Shown here one piece after another: positions 1-6,358 of a stretch of 9,685 nucleotides of DNA. The notes under the pieces were generated by a model, which made no database searches, had not been told where the DNA came from, and was given only the letters and a program-made list of their open reading frames with translations. Each line of letters opens with the position of its first letter. Positions within the stretch are counted from its first letter, which is position 1. The DNA lies in the NCBI GenBank assembly GCA_005879655.1, contig VBJK01000469.1, positions 1 through 9,685 of the forward strand. Reading direction: 5' to 3'. Position numbers and translations under genes: made by a program. The stretch comes from Chloroflexota bacterium. GTDB lineage: Bacteria > Chloroflexota > Ktedonobacteria > Ktedonobacterales > Ktedonobacteraceae.

Positions 1-1796
1 CACTTATCACGCACAAAACGACGGAACAGATTGCTCTCGCTTAGCTCAGGCAGGGCACGAGACTGCTTGCCGCGACGTTGGGCTTCGTCTTTCAGAATCC
101 TCTGGTCTTCCTCATTGAGGCGTTCCCAAGTATACTCAAAGTGTGGATACAATTCTTTATATGCTTGGTCTCTCACGAGATTGCGGTTAACCTCGCTGCC
201 CTGGTGTAGCTTCTCATCGAAAAGATGATAGCAGATACGTTGCAGATAGAAAGGATGGCGGCCTGCCTGTGCCAGTACCCACTCGACATCAGAGTCGCTG
301 AAGAACAGGCCAGTTCTTTCTGCCGGTTGTATCACCAACTCGCGCGCTTCCTCTGGCGTGAGAGACTCCAGATGGCAGACTACGAAGATGTTGAAAAATG
401 GGGAAGTTTCTATAACATTAGAACATACCTTAGATAAAGGAGCAATAGAGGCAGTAACATAAGATACCTTAGCCGCTTGTGAACGCAAGAAGGCGAAAAA
501 ATCTCGACCGAAACTTTTATTGCTCGTAATATTATCAAATGCATCCATCAAGAGTACAGGATGAAAACCCTGCTCGTTGATCTGGTCGAGTATTTCGCTA
601 AATTCATCCTCACCCGCTAAACCATTGGCATCCAGCGGCAGATGACTTTGATGAGCGATTTGTTTGCAGACAGCTTCAAAAAAGTCGTCGGACGATTTCT
701 GCAAATATTTTCTCAAGTCAATCGAAATCAGTAGATGCTGACTCAAATCATACTCAAATCGCTGTTGTACTTCTGGAAATTTGAGGCTTCGCAACACAGA
801 TGATTTGCCAATGTGACCTGATCCCACCAGGGAAATGCATTGCTGGCTCACAATGGCTGAGTACAGGCGTCTCAGAACTCGGCTACGGCCAAAAAACATC
901 TCTGGCCGATGAACTGCGTTCATATATTGATAAGGGTTGCTTAGCGGCTGCTTAATATGTTTCTGGCTCATAATCATGGCTGGTGGGTCGCCTGATATTG
1001 GGTGTGTGAGATGTTTATTCTCATTTAGTGTTTCACTTGATGTTTGAGTTGTTTCCTGTATGTGCAATAACGCAGCATTTTTTGTCAAAGTGGAGAGGCC
1101 AGATTCTGATAATAAAGTTGCATCCACAAGAGACTGGTTAGAAGTAGTATTCCCTCTTTCTTGCATTAGGTTAAGCTGAGCATAATTCCGTTTTGCTATC
1201 TCAAATGCCTCTTTGATCCAGTCAAGGGACGGGAGTGGAATGGAGACCTCATCGCTGAAAGGCAGACTTTCTAGATATGAGAAGGCCGCTTCAAACACCA
1301 TTGTTCGTATATCAGGACTAACCTGTGGCTCAAGTACCTCAAGGACTGCTTCTATTTTGTTTCGTGCATAGAGGAGCTGCTTCTGTTGCAGCTCTATGCG
1401 TTTTTTCATGATTTCTAGGCGTTGCATTTTCAATTGCAACTGATCTTGCTCCTTGACGGATGACAGCTCAAACCCTATTTGCTCTTGTTTCGACTCTTGG
1501 CTATCATCCTCTCTTATGGAATCAATGGCTGAATAAGTCTTCTCTGGGAACGTTATCACGTCAGAAGAGCCATATGATGGCTTTTCCGAGGACGCTTCGG
1601 GAAAGAGTTCCTCTATTGGTTTACCTAGGAACTTACTTAGAGGTCCCCAGAAACATGTTGCTGGGGAAGTAGATCCATTTTCCCACCGATTGATGGTTAC
1701 GCGAGTGGTTTTAATCTTCTTGGCCACGGCTTCCTGTGATAGTCTACGACGGATTCTTTCTTGCTTAAGCCAAGTCCGAAAATTACTAGTCGTCAT
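1..1796 (-). CDS. XRE-type HTH / coiled-coil / P-loop ATPase protein (3' end cut by window edge)
   Basis: This is an open frame of 598 codons from the ATG at 1796 to the left edge, with no stop in the window. Residues about 6-66 form a Cro/CI-type helix-turn-helix (LSQEAVAKKIKTTRVTINRW followed by ENG), so DNA binding is expected. Residues about 110-150 are charged and Q/L/K-rich and look like a coiled coil. After a polar linker comes an ATPase domain: Walker A GSGHIGKS at 325-332 and a Walker B-like strand PVLLMDAFD ending at about 421. The layout resembles STAND/AAA-type regulators, in which the HTH sits on an ATP-driven switch; a C-terminal sensor or effector part would lie beyond the edge. 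Its ATG overlaps the TGA of the upstream membrane-protein gene (ATGA), so translational coupling is likely. A weak GAGAAG lies just before the start. Specific target and function are unknown; it could be a transcriptional regulator or a defence-type switch. Confidence 0.85.
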   Translation of the reverse strand, partial: MTTSNFRTWLKQERIRRRLSQEAVAKKIKTTRVTINRWENGSTSPATCFWGPLSKFLGKPIEELFPEASSEKPSYGSSDVITFPEKTYSAIDSIREDDSQESKQEQIGFELSSVKEQDQLQLKMQRLEIMKKRIELQQKQLLYARNKIEAVLEVLEPQVSPDIRTMVFEAAFSYLESLPFSDEVSIPLPSLDWIKEAFEIAKRNYAQLNLMQERGNTTSNQSLVDATLLSESGLSTLTKNAALLHIQETTQTSSETLNENKHLTHPISGDPPAMIMSQKHIKQPLSNPYQYMNAVHRPEMFFGRSRVLRRLYSAIVSQQCISLVGSGHIGKSSVLRSLKFPEVQQRFEYDLSQHLLISIDLRKYLQKSSDDFFEAVCKQIAHQSHLPLDANGLAGEDEFSEILDQINEQGFHPVLLMDAFDNITSNKSFGRDFFAFLRSQAAKVSYVTASIAPLSKVCSNVIETSPFFNIFVVCHLESLTPEEARELVIQPAERTGLFFSDSDVEWVLAQAGRHPFYLQRICYHLFDEKLHQGSEVNRNLVRDQAYKELYPHFEYTWERLNEEDQRILKDEAQRRGKQSRALPELSESNLFRRFVRDK

Positions 1797-2362
1797 AACT
1801 TCTCGCTATCTATGTCTCTATAGCGCCAGTCAATCTCAGAGGGTTGGCCTGAATGAATAGTAACTGGGGCTCCTTTCGTTGGATCATGAAGATAGACTGT
1901 GTAGTTTCCAGGCTCTAACTTAGGAAAAATACCGATAAACATTGAGGACCCATCAATTTGGCGCTCTATAATATTGGAAACTACCTCTGTTGCAAGAGAT
2001 GGAGGGCCAAATCCTCGGCAAAGACGAAGAGTAACTCCGAGATATTTCTTCTTTACTTTAACAATTAGTGCGCCTTTACGTTTGGTAATTCCTAAAGGGA
2101 TTTCTGTCAAATATACAGAAAGAGCTTGTTGATCTAAAGGGTGAAGAGAAGGAGAAATGACTTCAGGTGAGGATTGTGCGTGCCACTGCAATAAACCCAA
2201 AACGGTGCTTATCACAGTAAAAGCTGCCCCGAGAATGGTGGACCAAGGGCCAGGAATGATGGACACGAGATTCAGTATCCATAACAACGCTCCGACTAGG
2301 AGAGCCAGAATACCCAATATCATCAACTTCTGGTGGTGGTGGTCACGTCTCTGTAGTTTCAT
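1793..2362 (-). CDS. Small two-helix membrane protein with C-terminal beta-rich domain, first gene of operon
   Basis: I do not recognise a named family for this 189-aa protein. The N-terminus is basic and His-rich (RRDHHHQK). It is followed by two hydrophobic segments at about residues 13-35 and 40-60, joined by a very short turn (IIPGP). By the positive-inside rule both ends face the cytosol, so the remaining 130 residues would be cytoplasmic. That part has alternating beta-strand patterns and ends in LEPGNYTVYL...VTIHSGQPSEIDWR, which resembles prealbumin/carboxypeptidase-regulatory-like beta sandwiches (a fold guess only). The gene ends inside the start codon of the HTH-ATPase gene, so the two products are probably made together; a membrane anchor or signal partner for the ATPase is an inference. 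A purine-rich GGGAAAG sits about 10 nt before the ATG. No signal peptidase site is evident. Confidence 0.75.
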   Translation of the reverse strand: MKLQRRDHHHQKLMILGILALLVGALLWILNLVSIIPGPWSTILGAAFTVISTVLGLLQWHAQSSPEVISPSLHPLDQQALSVYLTEIPLGITKRKGALIVKVKKKYLGVTLRLCRGFGPPSLATEVVSNIIERQIDGSSMFIGIFPKLEPGNYTVYLHDPTKGAPVTIHSGQPSEIDWRYRDIDSEKL

Positions 2363-2523
2363 TAGGAATCTTTCCCTAGCTCAAGAGCATGTAGAGCGTG
2401 TCGAGCATAGAGAAGGAAATACCGAAGAGGTTTTTCGTGCTGCCCACACTCTTAAGTACTCTTTTCTTTACTTGAACAGGGCAGAAGAGACGAGCCAATT
2501 TGAAGAAAACAACTCGGACTTTA

Positions 2524-2560
2524 CCCTGTCGCGCCTGATTCCCACTGTCACCGCACCTGC
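2524..2560. repeat. Diverged intergenic repeat, copy A
   Basis: This copy aligns without gaps to 3002-3038 over 37 bp with 29 identities; all eight differences are transitions (C/T or A/G). Both copies end in the same ACCGCACCTGC block. Looser similarity continues to the right, around TTGGAAGACAGCGAGAA versus ATGGAAAATGATGAGAA. It lies in non-coding DNA. Confidence 0.7.
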
Positions 2561-2645
2561 TATTTGGAAGACAGCGAGAATCATCTTCTTTTGATTCAAG
2601 TATACTCAATTACAATCACTTATTCAAGCCTTGCCAACAGTATAA

Positions 2646-2693
2646 ATGTAACAGGCTGTATCATTGGATGATGTATCATCATGTAACAAGCTG
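2646..2693. repeat. 13-bp direct repeats flanking a short palindrome
   Basis: ATGTAACAGGCTG at 2646-2658 recurs as ATGTAACAAGCTG at 2681-2693 with one difference. Between them GATGAT (2667-2672) and ATCATC (2675-2680) form a perfect palindromic stem with a 2-nt centre. This could be a protein-binding site or a small hairpin; nothing ties it to a particular gene. Confidence 0.5.
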
Positions 2694-2762
2694 GAAGATA
2701 TCTCTTTGAGGATTGTGCTGGGTCAAGAAATTTCTCATGCCATAGCTGGTCAGGTTTTAGTC

Positions 2763-2807
2763 ATTGATCCATTGCATGAGAGAAGGGATCAATAGGCTTA
2801 AGAAGCC
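2763..2807. other. Two adjacent stem-loops in non-coding DNA
   Basis: ATTGATCC (2763-2770) is perfectly complementary to GGATCAAT (2786-2793), giving an 8-bp stem with a 15-nt loop. Two bases later, GGCTT (2795-2799) pairs with AAGCC (2803-2807) across a 3-nt loop. No T-run follows closely on either strand, so these do not read as ordinary terminators. Confidence 0.45.
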
Positions 2808-2832
2808 CACTCAGACGCATTACAACTGGCAA

Positions 2833-2893
2833 CTTTTTCTGGCTATTCGGAAGAGTGCGTAGAAATGGCACAAGATGAATAGCCCTTTTTCTG
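2833..2893. repeat. Inverted repeat nested in 9-bp direct repeats
   Basis: GGCTATTC (2841-2848) is complementary to GAATAGCC (2877-2884). The whole is bracketed by CTTTTTCTG at 2833-2841 and again at 2885-2893. The layout is that of a tiny insertion or a hairpin with a trailing T-rich stretch on the plus strand. It is short enough to be chance. Confidence 0.35.
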
Positions 2894-3001
2894 CAAGTCT
2901 ACAACTCCACCCTAACACTGAAATGGCAGTGGATTGCTCTAAAGATGCACGGAACATACCTTACACTTATGTGAGAGAGGGGAAACAAGACAAATGAAAT
3001 G

Positions 3002-3038
3002 CCTTGTTGCGCCTGGTTTTCGTTGTTACCGCACCTGC
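3002..3038. repeat. Diverged intergenic repeat, copy B
   Basis: This is the partner of 2524-2560 in the same orientation, 478 bp away, with 29 of 37 bases identical and only transitions between the copies. It lies about 200 bp downstream of the methyltransferase gene end. It could belong to a dispersed genomic repeat family; that needs a genome search. Confidence 0.7.
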
Positions 3039-3233
3039 AAGTATGGAAAATGATGAGAACTATTCTGTAGTCGGTTCTCCTCTCAAACACCAATTTGGAG
3101 GCTCTGCGGCTGCTCATGCCTCGCACCGCAAGCGTCCTTGGGATTTGTGCTGGCTGGTGCTCACTTCTTGCGTTTCTTGGTGTGTTCGATTGTCATGCCT
3201 TTGGCAGACGATGTTTGCATGTTCTAAATATTT

Positions 3234-4172
3234 CTATAACAACTGAGACTGTAAAACAAGAGAAGCACCTTGATGAACATTCTTTACTACCAATGGACTC
3301 CCTTCCAAATCCTCTTCTTCAGCATACAACCTAGCCAACAAAGGAATCCCCTGAGCAGCCATGCCAAAATACTGAGCATCAACCTCAACGCCAACGCTCG
3401 TATACCCAACGTTTTCCGCTGCCGCGATAGTCGAGCCTCCTCCCATAAATGGATCAAGAATTCTTCCTTCGGCGAGAGGCAAGGCGGCACGCACAATATA
3501 CCTCATGAATTTCTGAGGTTTCAGAGAAGGATGATTGACAATATCACGTTCTTTTTGCGGTGTACGCTCACTCGGTATGACATCGGTAAATGGACGATCC
3601 GGCGAGTCACGACGAAGACCCCCCGTTCTCCATTTCCTCAGATTGTCCTGCACGCGCCCCTCAAGAGGTTTGCGAAATAGTTCCCAGGGTTCCCATGCTG
3701 AACGAGGGATAACTGTGACGTCAGAAAACTCTTCCTCAGCGTTTTTTGGCCTATCGCCGCCCCTTAGCGTCTGAACCAGACGAGCAATTTCACCACGTCT
3801 TTCCCAACCTGCATCGGTCAAAGCTGCACAGAGTACATGGGAGAGGAACGTGTTAGTGGCAACAAACATATGTGCACCTGGCACTACTACACGTAGGGCT
3901 TTTGTTCCCCAGGTAAGAAAAAAGCGATAGAGATTCTCAAGGTCCTGTGCATTCAAGACTGTAAAGCGTGGTAAGGGGGCACGCACATTACCATCTAGAG
4001 CGGGAGGGATACGCCACATCCCACCATGGTTTCCATTCCTCAATTTTGTTTGCTCTCCAGGAGAGTATTCTTTGAGTCCATAGGGCGGATCGGTGATGAT
4101 GGCTTCAAAACTGTTTTTCTGTTGTGCATCAAGCCACTCAAGGCAATCAGCATGATGCAATGTATATACCAT
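3234..4172 (-). CDS. Orphan beta-class site-specific DNA methyltransferase (N6-adenine or N4-cytosine)
   Basis: This 312-aa protein transfers a methyl group from S-adenosylmethionine to an exocyclic amino group of adenine or cytosine in DNA. The catalytic motif IV DPPYG is at residues 28-32, near the N-terminus. The AdoMet-binding motif I, DPFMGGGST, is at 240-248, followed by VGVEVDAQYF. This motif order defines the beta class of the N6_N4_Mtase family. HPSLKPQKFMRYIVRAALP just before motif I is the usual family helix. The region between (about 60-220) should hold target recognition; the recognition site cannot be read from sequence. DPPY rather than SPPY favours adenine. The start is supported by AGGAGG at 4178-4183, 5 nt upstream. 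No restriction endonuclease lies beside it, so it looks like a solitary, regulatory or anti-restriction methylase. The length is normal and the frame intact. Confidence 0.93.
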   Translation of the reverse strand: MVYTLHHADCLEWLDAQQKNSFEAIITDPPYGLKEYSPGEQTKLRNGNHGGMWRIPPALDGNVRAPLPRFTVLNAQDLENLYRFFLTWGTKALRVVVPGAHMFVATNTFLSHVLCAALTDAGWERRGEIARLVQTLRGGDRPKNAEEEFSDVTVIPRSAWEPWELFRKPLEGRVQDNLRKWRTGGLRRDSPDRPFTDVIPSERTPQKERDIVNHPSLKPQKFMRYIVRAALPLAEGRILDPFMGGGSTIAAAENVGYTSVGVEVDAQYFGMAAQGIPLLARLYAEEEDLEGSPLVVKNVHQGASLVLQSQLL

Positions 4173-4177
4173 GTATG

Positions 4178-4208
4178 CCTCCTACTTTGCATTTACTATA
4201 CAGTATAG
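4178..4208 (-). promoter_or_regulatory. Ribosome-binding site and palindrome upstream of the methyltransferase
   Basis: On the minus strand, AGGAGG (4183-4178) is a near-ideal Shine-Dalgarno site for the methyltransferase ATG at 4172. Just upstream, CTATAC (4196-4201) and GTATAG (4203-4208) form a perfect inverted repeat around one base. It overlaps a TATACT sequence that could be a -10 box. A site for autoregulation or a small controller protein is possible, but I see no matching -35. Confidence 0.5.
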
Positions 4209-4290
4209 CAGACATAAAGTGAAAATATCGCTGTGCTTAAGAGTAAGGGGGCATGTCATTGTTTGGCGTGGAGGAGAACTGTAGCATGTC

Positions 4291-4405
4291 CCGTAGTTGC
4301 GCAATTTATTGTGACAGGGTTATAAACAAAGAAAACAGGTGCAATGAATTGCACAGCTACAGGTATTTTTGAATATGCACGGCGCAATAAATTGCGCAAC
4401 TACGG
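4291..4405. repeat. MITE-like or REP-like element: three palindromic units with 21-bp perfect terminal inverted repeats
   Basis: Bases 4291-4311 are the exact reverse complement of 4385-4405. Each arm is itself a hairpin, and a third hairpin sits between them. The units are GCGCAAT-TT-ATTGTGA (4299-4314), GTGCAAT-GA-ATTGCAC (4339-4354) and GCGCAAT-AA-ATTGCGC (4382-4397). Read in the same sense, all three fit GTAGYTGYGCAATTYATTG, with unit 1 on the plus strand and units 2 and 3 on the minus strand. Stem positions vary in a paired way (C-G in unit 3, T-A in unit 2). No open reading frame and no clear target-site duplication are present. The element sits between the methyltransferase promoter and the 3' end of the TauE gene. 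Confidence 0.8.
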
Positions 4406-4456
4406 ATTTGTTCTTACTTTATACACGTTTAATCAAGGAGACTGCGCAAAAGCACG

Positions 4457-6022
4457 TTAGAATGGGCCAATCCCTATGCCGTGAAGAAGCATCTCAATGG
4501 CTGTTGCAGTCAGGACTGGCAAGAAAATATAGCGTAACGTCTTGTTGCTTAGATGCACAAGCAGACGTGCTCCGATGAATGCTCCCAACAGGACACCCAG
4601 GGCAACTGGGGCGGCAAGCAAGGGAACAATATTTCCACGCGAAAGGTAGATTCCGGCGCTGGCAGCTGCTGTGACACCGATCATCAGGTTGCTGGTTGCT
4701 GAAGAGACTTTCATGGGCAGGCGCATCAAGGTGTCAAGGGCCAGTACTTTGAAGCTGCCACTACCAATGCCAAGCAGGCCAGAAATGGCTCCCGCTACAT
4801 ACATCAGTACGAAGCCAGCAGGAGTCCGCCTCACTTGATAGCGAACCTCTTGTCCGAGACGTTTGTCTGGATAGGACCCGGCTAGGTTGAAATAGGTCGC
4901 CCAGCGATCGTTATTTATGCCTTGTGGCAGCTCTTCTCTTAGTTTGAAGATCATGGGGGCGATGGAGATAAGCAGGATCACGCCAAAGATGATCGCGAGC
5001 ATGTTGGGGGCCAGCAGGCCAGCCAGGAAGACGCCACTGAGCGCGCCAAGCGTGGTGCCAATTTGCAGTACCATGGCTATACGCACGTTGGTGAGGCGGT
5101 CTCGCACATAGGCAATTGCTGCGCCGCTAGAGGTTGCGATAACAGAGACGATACTGGCACCAATTGCTAATTCAATGGGAACGTGGAAGGCGATGGTCAG
5201 CAATGGAACTAGCAGCACACCTCCTCCTAGTCCAGCGAGCGAACCAACGACGCCAGCGGTGAGCGATCCAGCGAAGATGAGCAAGAGAGTCTGCACGGAG
5301 AGATCTAGACCTTGAGCATTGCTGGGGAGTTGGTCTTTGGGAGGTCCTCCGAGAAAGAAGATACTATACAGGAGGATGGCTAGCACGATAGAGGTAATGA
5401 TCACGTATTGAAGATCTCGCTCCCGCATAAAAGTTAGCAGAGATCCTACTAAACTGAGAACGGGAGTGGCAATCAGTGCCAGCAGGCCAAGTGTAATAAT
5501 GTGAGGTTGTAGGATGAGCCACCATGCGCTGATTTGTTGTAGCGTCTGTGGTAAAAGCAAAATTCCCAGCAGGATCAGGCTGGCACTCAGGGTCACGCCA
5601 ATTTTGAGGATGCGCGCAACCAATGGCGTTGAGATAGTTTTACCCAGATCTACCTGTTCCCATGGGACTCCCGCCAGTGAGAACGATCTTCCACGAGTGG
5701 TTCTGATCTCTGGCTCCTTCAGGCGATGTGAGAATGGCTCGTGAGATGGCAGGTTGGGAGGTGTTTCAACAAGCGCGGTAGTATGGGAATCTACAAAGCA
5801 GCCTGGCTTGATAAACTGGCTTTTTGTCATGGTCGTTGGGGGACTGGTTCCGGCCTCTCTTAGGCTGAGCTTGAGGGATGGTCGGCTTGTATGAGGAACT
5901 GCGATGTGTTCTCTGGTTTCCCTGTATGAAGATAGCCCATGCAAACGCGGGCTTGTGTCAGCTTCTTTCGTATGTAATGGCAAGCGGCTTTGCGGTTCCG
6001 CTTTCCTTGTTACAGCAACCAA
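4457..6022 (-). CDS. DUF1634-TauE/SafE fusion, probable sulfite/organosulfonate-type anion exporter
   Basis: The long frame encodes 521 aa from a TTG at 6022. Residues about 132-225 carry three hydrophobic segments and the pattern IATPVLS...RERDLQYVIITSIVLAIL, which matches what I know of DUF1634, a membrane domain usually encoded next to TauE/SafE genes. Residues about 241-521 are a TauE/SafE permease with its two half-repeats, each marked by a glycine-rich signature: GLGGGVLLVPLL (264-275) and GLLGIGSGSFKVLAL (415-429). The family exports sulfite, sulfoacetate or similar anions across the cytoplasmic membrane; the substrate here is not known. The first 130 residues are S/T/P/R-rich and unlike any domain. 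The only internal ATG before the membrane part is M65 (5830), which has no good Shine-Dalgarno, and the TTG has only GAGAG, so the true start is uncertain. A four-copy repeat array lies upstream. Confidence 0.88.
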   Translation of the reverse strand: MVAVTRKAEPQSRLPLHTKEADTSPRLHGLSSYRETREHIAVPHTSRPSLKLSLREAGTSPPTTMTKSQFIKPGCFVDSHTTALVETPPNLPSHEPFSHRLKEPEIRTTRGRSFSLAGVPWEQVDLGKTISTPLVARILKIGVTLSASLILLGILLLPQTLQQISAWWLILQPHIITLGLLALIATPVLSLVGSLLTFMRERDLQYVIITSIVLAILLYSIFFLGGPPKDQLPSNAQGLDLSVQTLLLIFAGSLTAGVVGSLAGLGGGVLLVPLLTIAFHVPIELAIGASIVSVIATSSGAAIAYVRDRLTNVRIAMVLQIGTTLGALSGVFLAGLLAPNMLAIIFGVILLISIAPMIFKLREELPQGINNDRWATYFNLAGSYPDKRLGQEVRYQVRRTPAGFVLMYVAGAISGLLGIGSGSFKVLALDTLMRLPMKVSSATSNLMIGVTAAASAGIYLSRGNIVPLLAAPVALGVLLGAFIGARLLVHLSNKTLRYIFLPVLTATAIEMLLHGIGIGPF

Positions 6023-6109
6023 ACGCTCTCAGTCCATTGAGGGCAACAGGTAAAGAACGGCTCGCAGTGAGAATGCTCTAGGCCAATGAGAGAATGAACC
6101 GAGCGAAGG

Positions 6110-6124
6110 ATGTATTTCATACAT
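6110..6124. promoter_or_regulatory. 15-bp palindrome upstream of the TauE fusion gene
   Basis: ATGTAT (6110-6115) and ATACAT (6119-6124) form a perfect inverted repeat around TTC. It lies about 90 bp upstream of the TTG start, between the gene and the four-copy repeat array. This is a reasonable place for a dimeric regulator to bind; palindromes this short also occur by chance. Confidence 0.35.
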
Positions 6125-6166
6125 ATTCTTACAATTTTATGGTAGCATATCACATAGCTCTAAGCC

Positions 6167-6336
6167 TTATAAAACATGTAAAGCCATTACTATTGTTTAC
6201 AGGGAGTCTTATGGGATATGCAAAACTATTACTCTTGTTCATGAAAAATATTATGAAGCGTTATGGAACATGTGAAACCATTACTATTGTTGAGTAGAAG
6301 TATTATCAAACAGGGGATACTATTACCATTGTTTAC
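6167..6336. repeat. Four 34-bp direct repeats with helically phased spacing
   Basis: Copies begin at 6167, 6209, 6261 and 6303, each starting TTAT and aligning over 34 bp without gaps. The most conserved part is the 14-bp core CYATTACYMTTGTT at 6184-6197, 6226-6239, 6278-6291 and 6320-6333. Start-to-start distances are 42, 52 and 42 bp, close to four, five and four turns of B-DNA, so all four cores face the same side of the helix. The array lies downstream of selA and upstream of the TauE fusion gene, both leftward. Binding sites for a regulator of the TauE gene are the simplest reading. The spacers differ and the copies are imperfect, so this is not a CRISPR array. Confidence 0.75.
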
Positions 6337-6358
6337 GAGATGAGATGGTGGCATAGTT

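Larger units (their letters stand above)
2363..3233. other. Gene-free region of about 870 bp with repeats and stem-loops
   Basis: I see no convincing gene here. The short open frames on both strands lack ribosome-binding sites and family motifs. The visible content is two diverged repeat copies (2524-2560 and 3002-3038), a pair of 13-bp direct repeats flanking a palindrome (2646-2693), and stem-loops at 2763-2793, 2795-2807 and 2841-2884. The promoter of the leftward membrane-protein/ATPase operon should lie in the left part, but I could not fix it. No clear rho-independent terminator follows the methyltransferase gene at the right end. Confidence 0.6.

Noticed and set aside
2157..2594. Plus-strand 145-codon frame
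   Set aside because: Its first part is the shadow of the well-supported membrane-protein gene on the other strand; the rest runs through the repeat with no family resemblance.
2376..3126. Two minus-strand frames (2376-2609, 2899-3126) sharing a CGxxxNQAxQG-like peptide
   Set aside because: The shared peptide follows from the shared DNA repeat. Differences do not favour third codon positions and no start signals are seen, so coding is not supported.
3004..3334. Plus-strand frames of 79-80 codons right of repeat B
   Set aside because: They are Cys/Trp-rich, have no ribosome site, overlap each other in different frames and run into the antisense of the methyltransferase.
6167..6336. CRISPR array
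   Set aside because: The four copies are imperfect, the gaps between copies are only 8-18 bp, and no cas gene is present.
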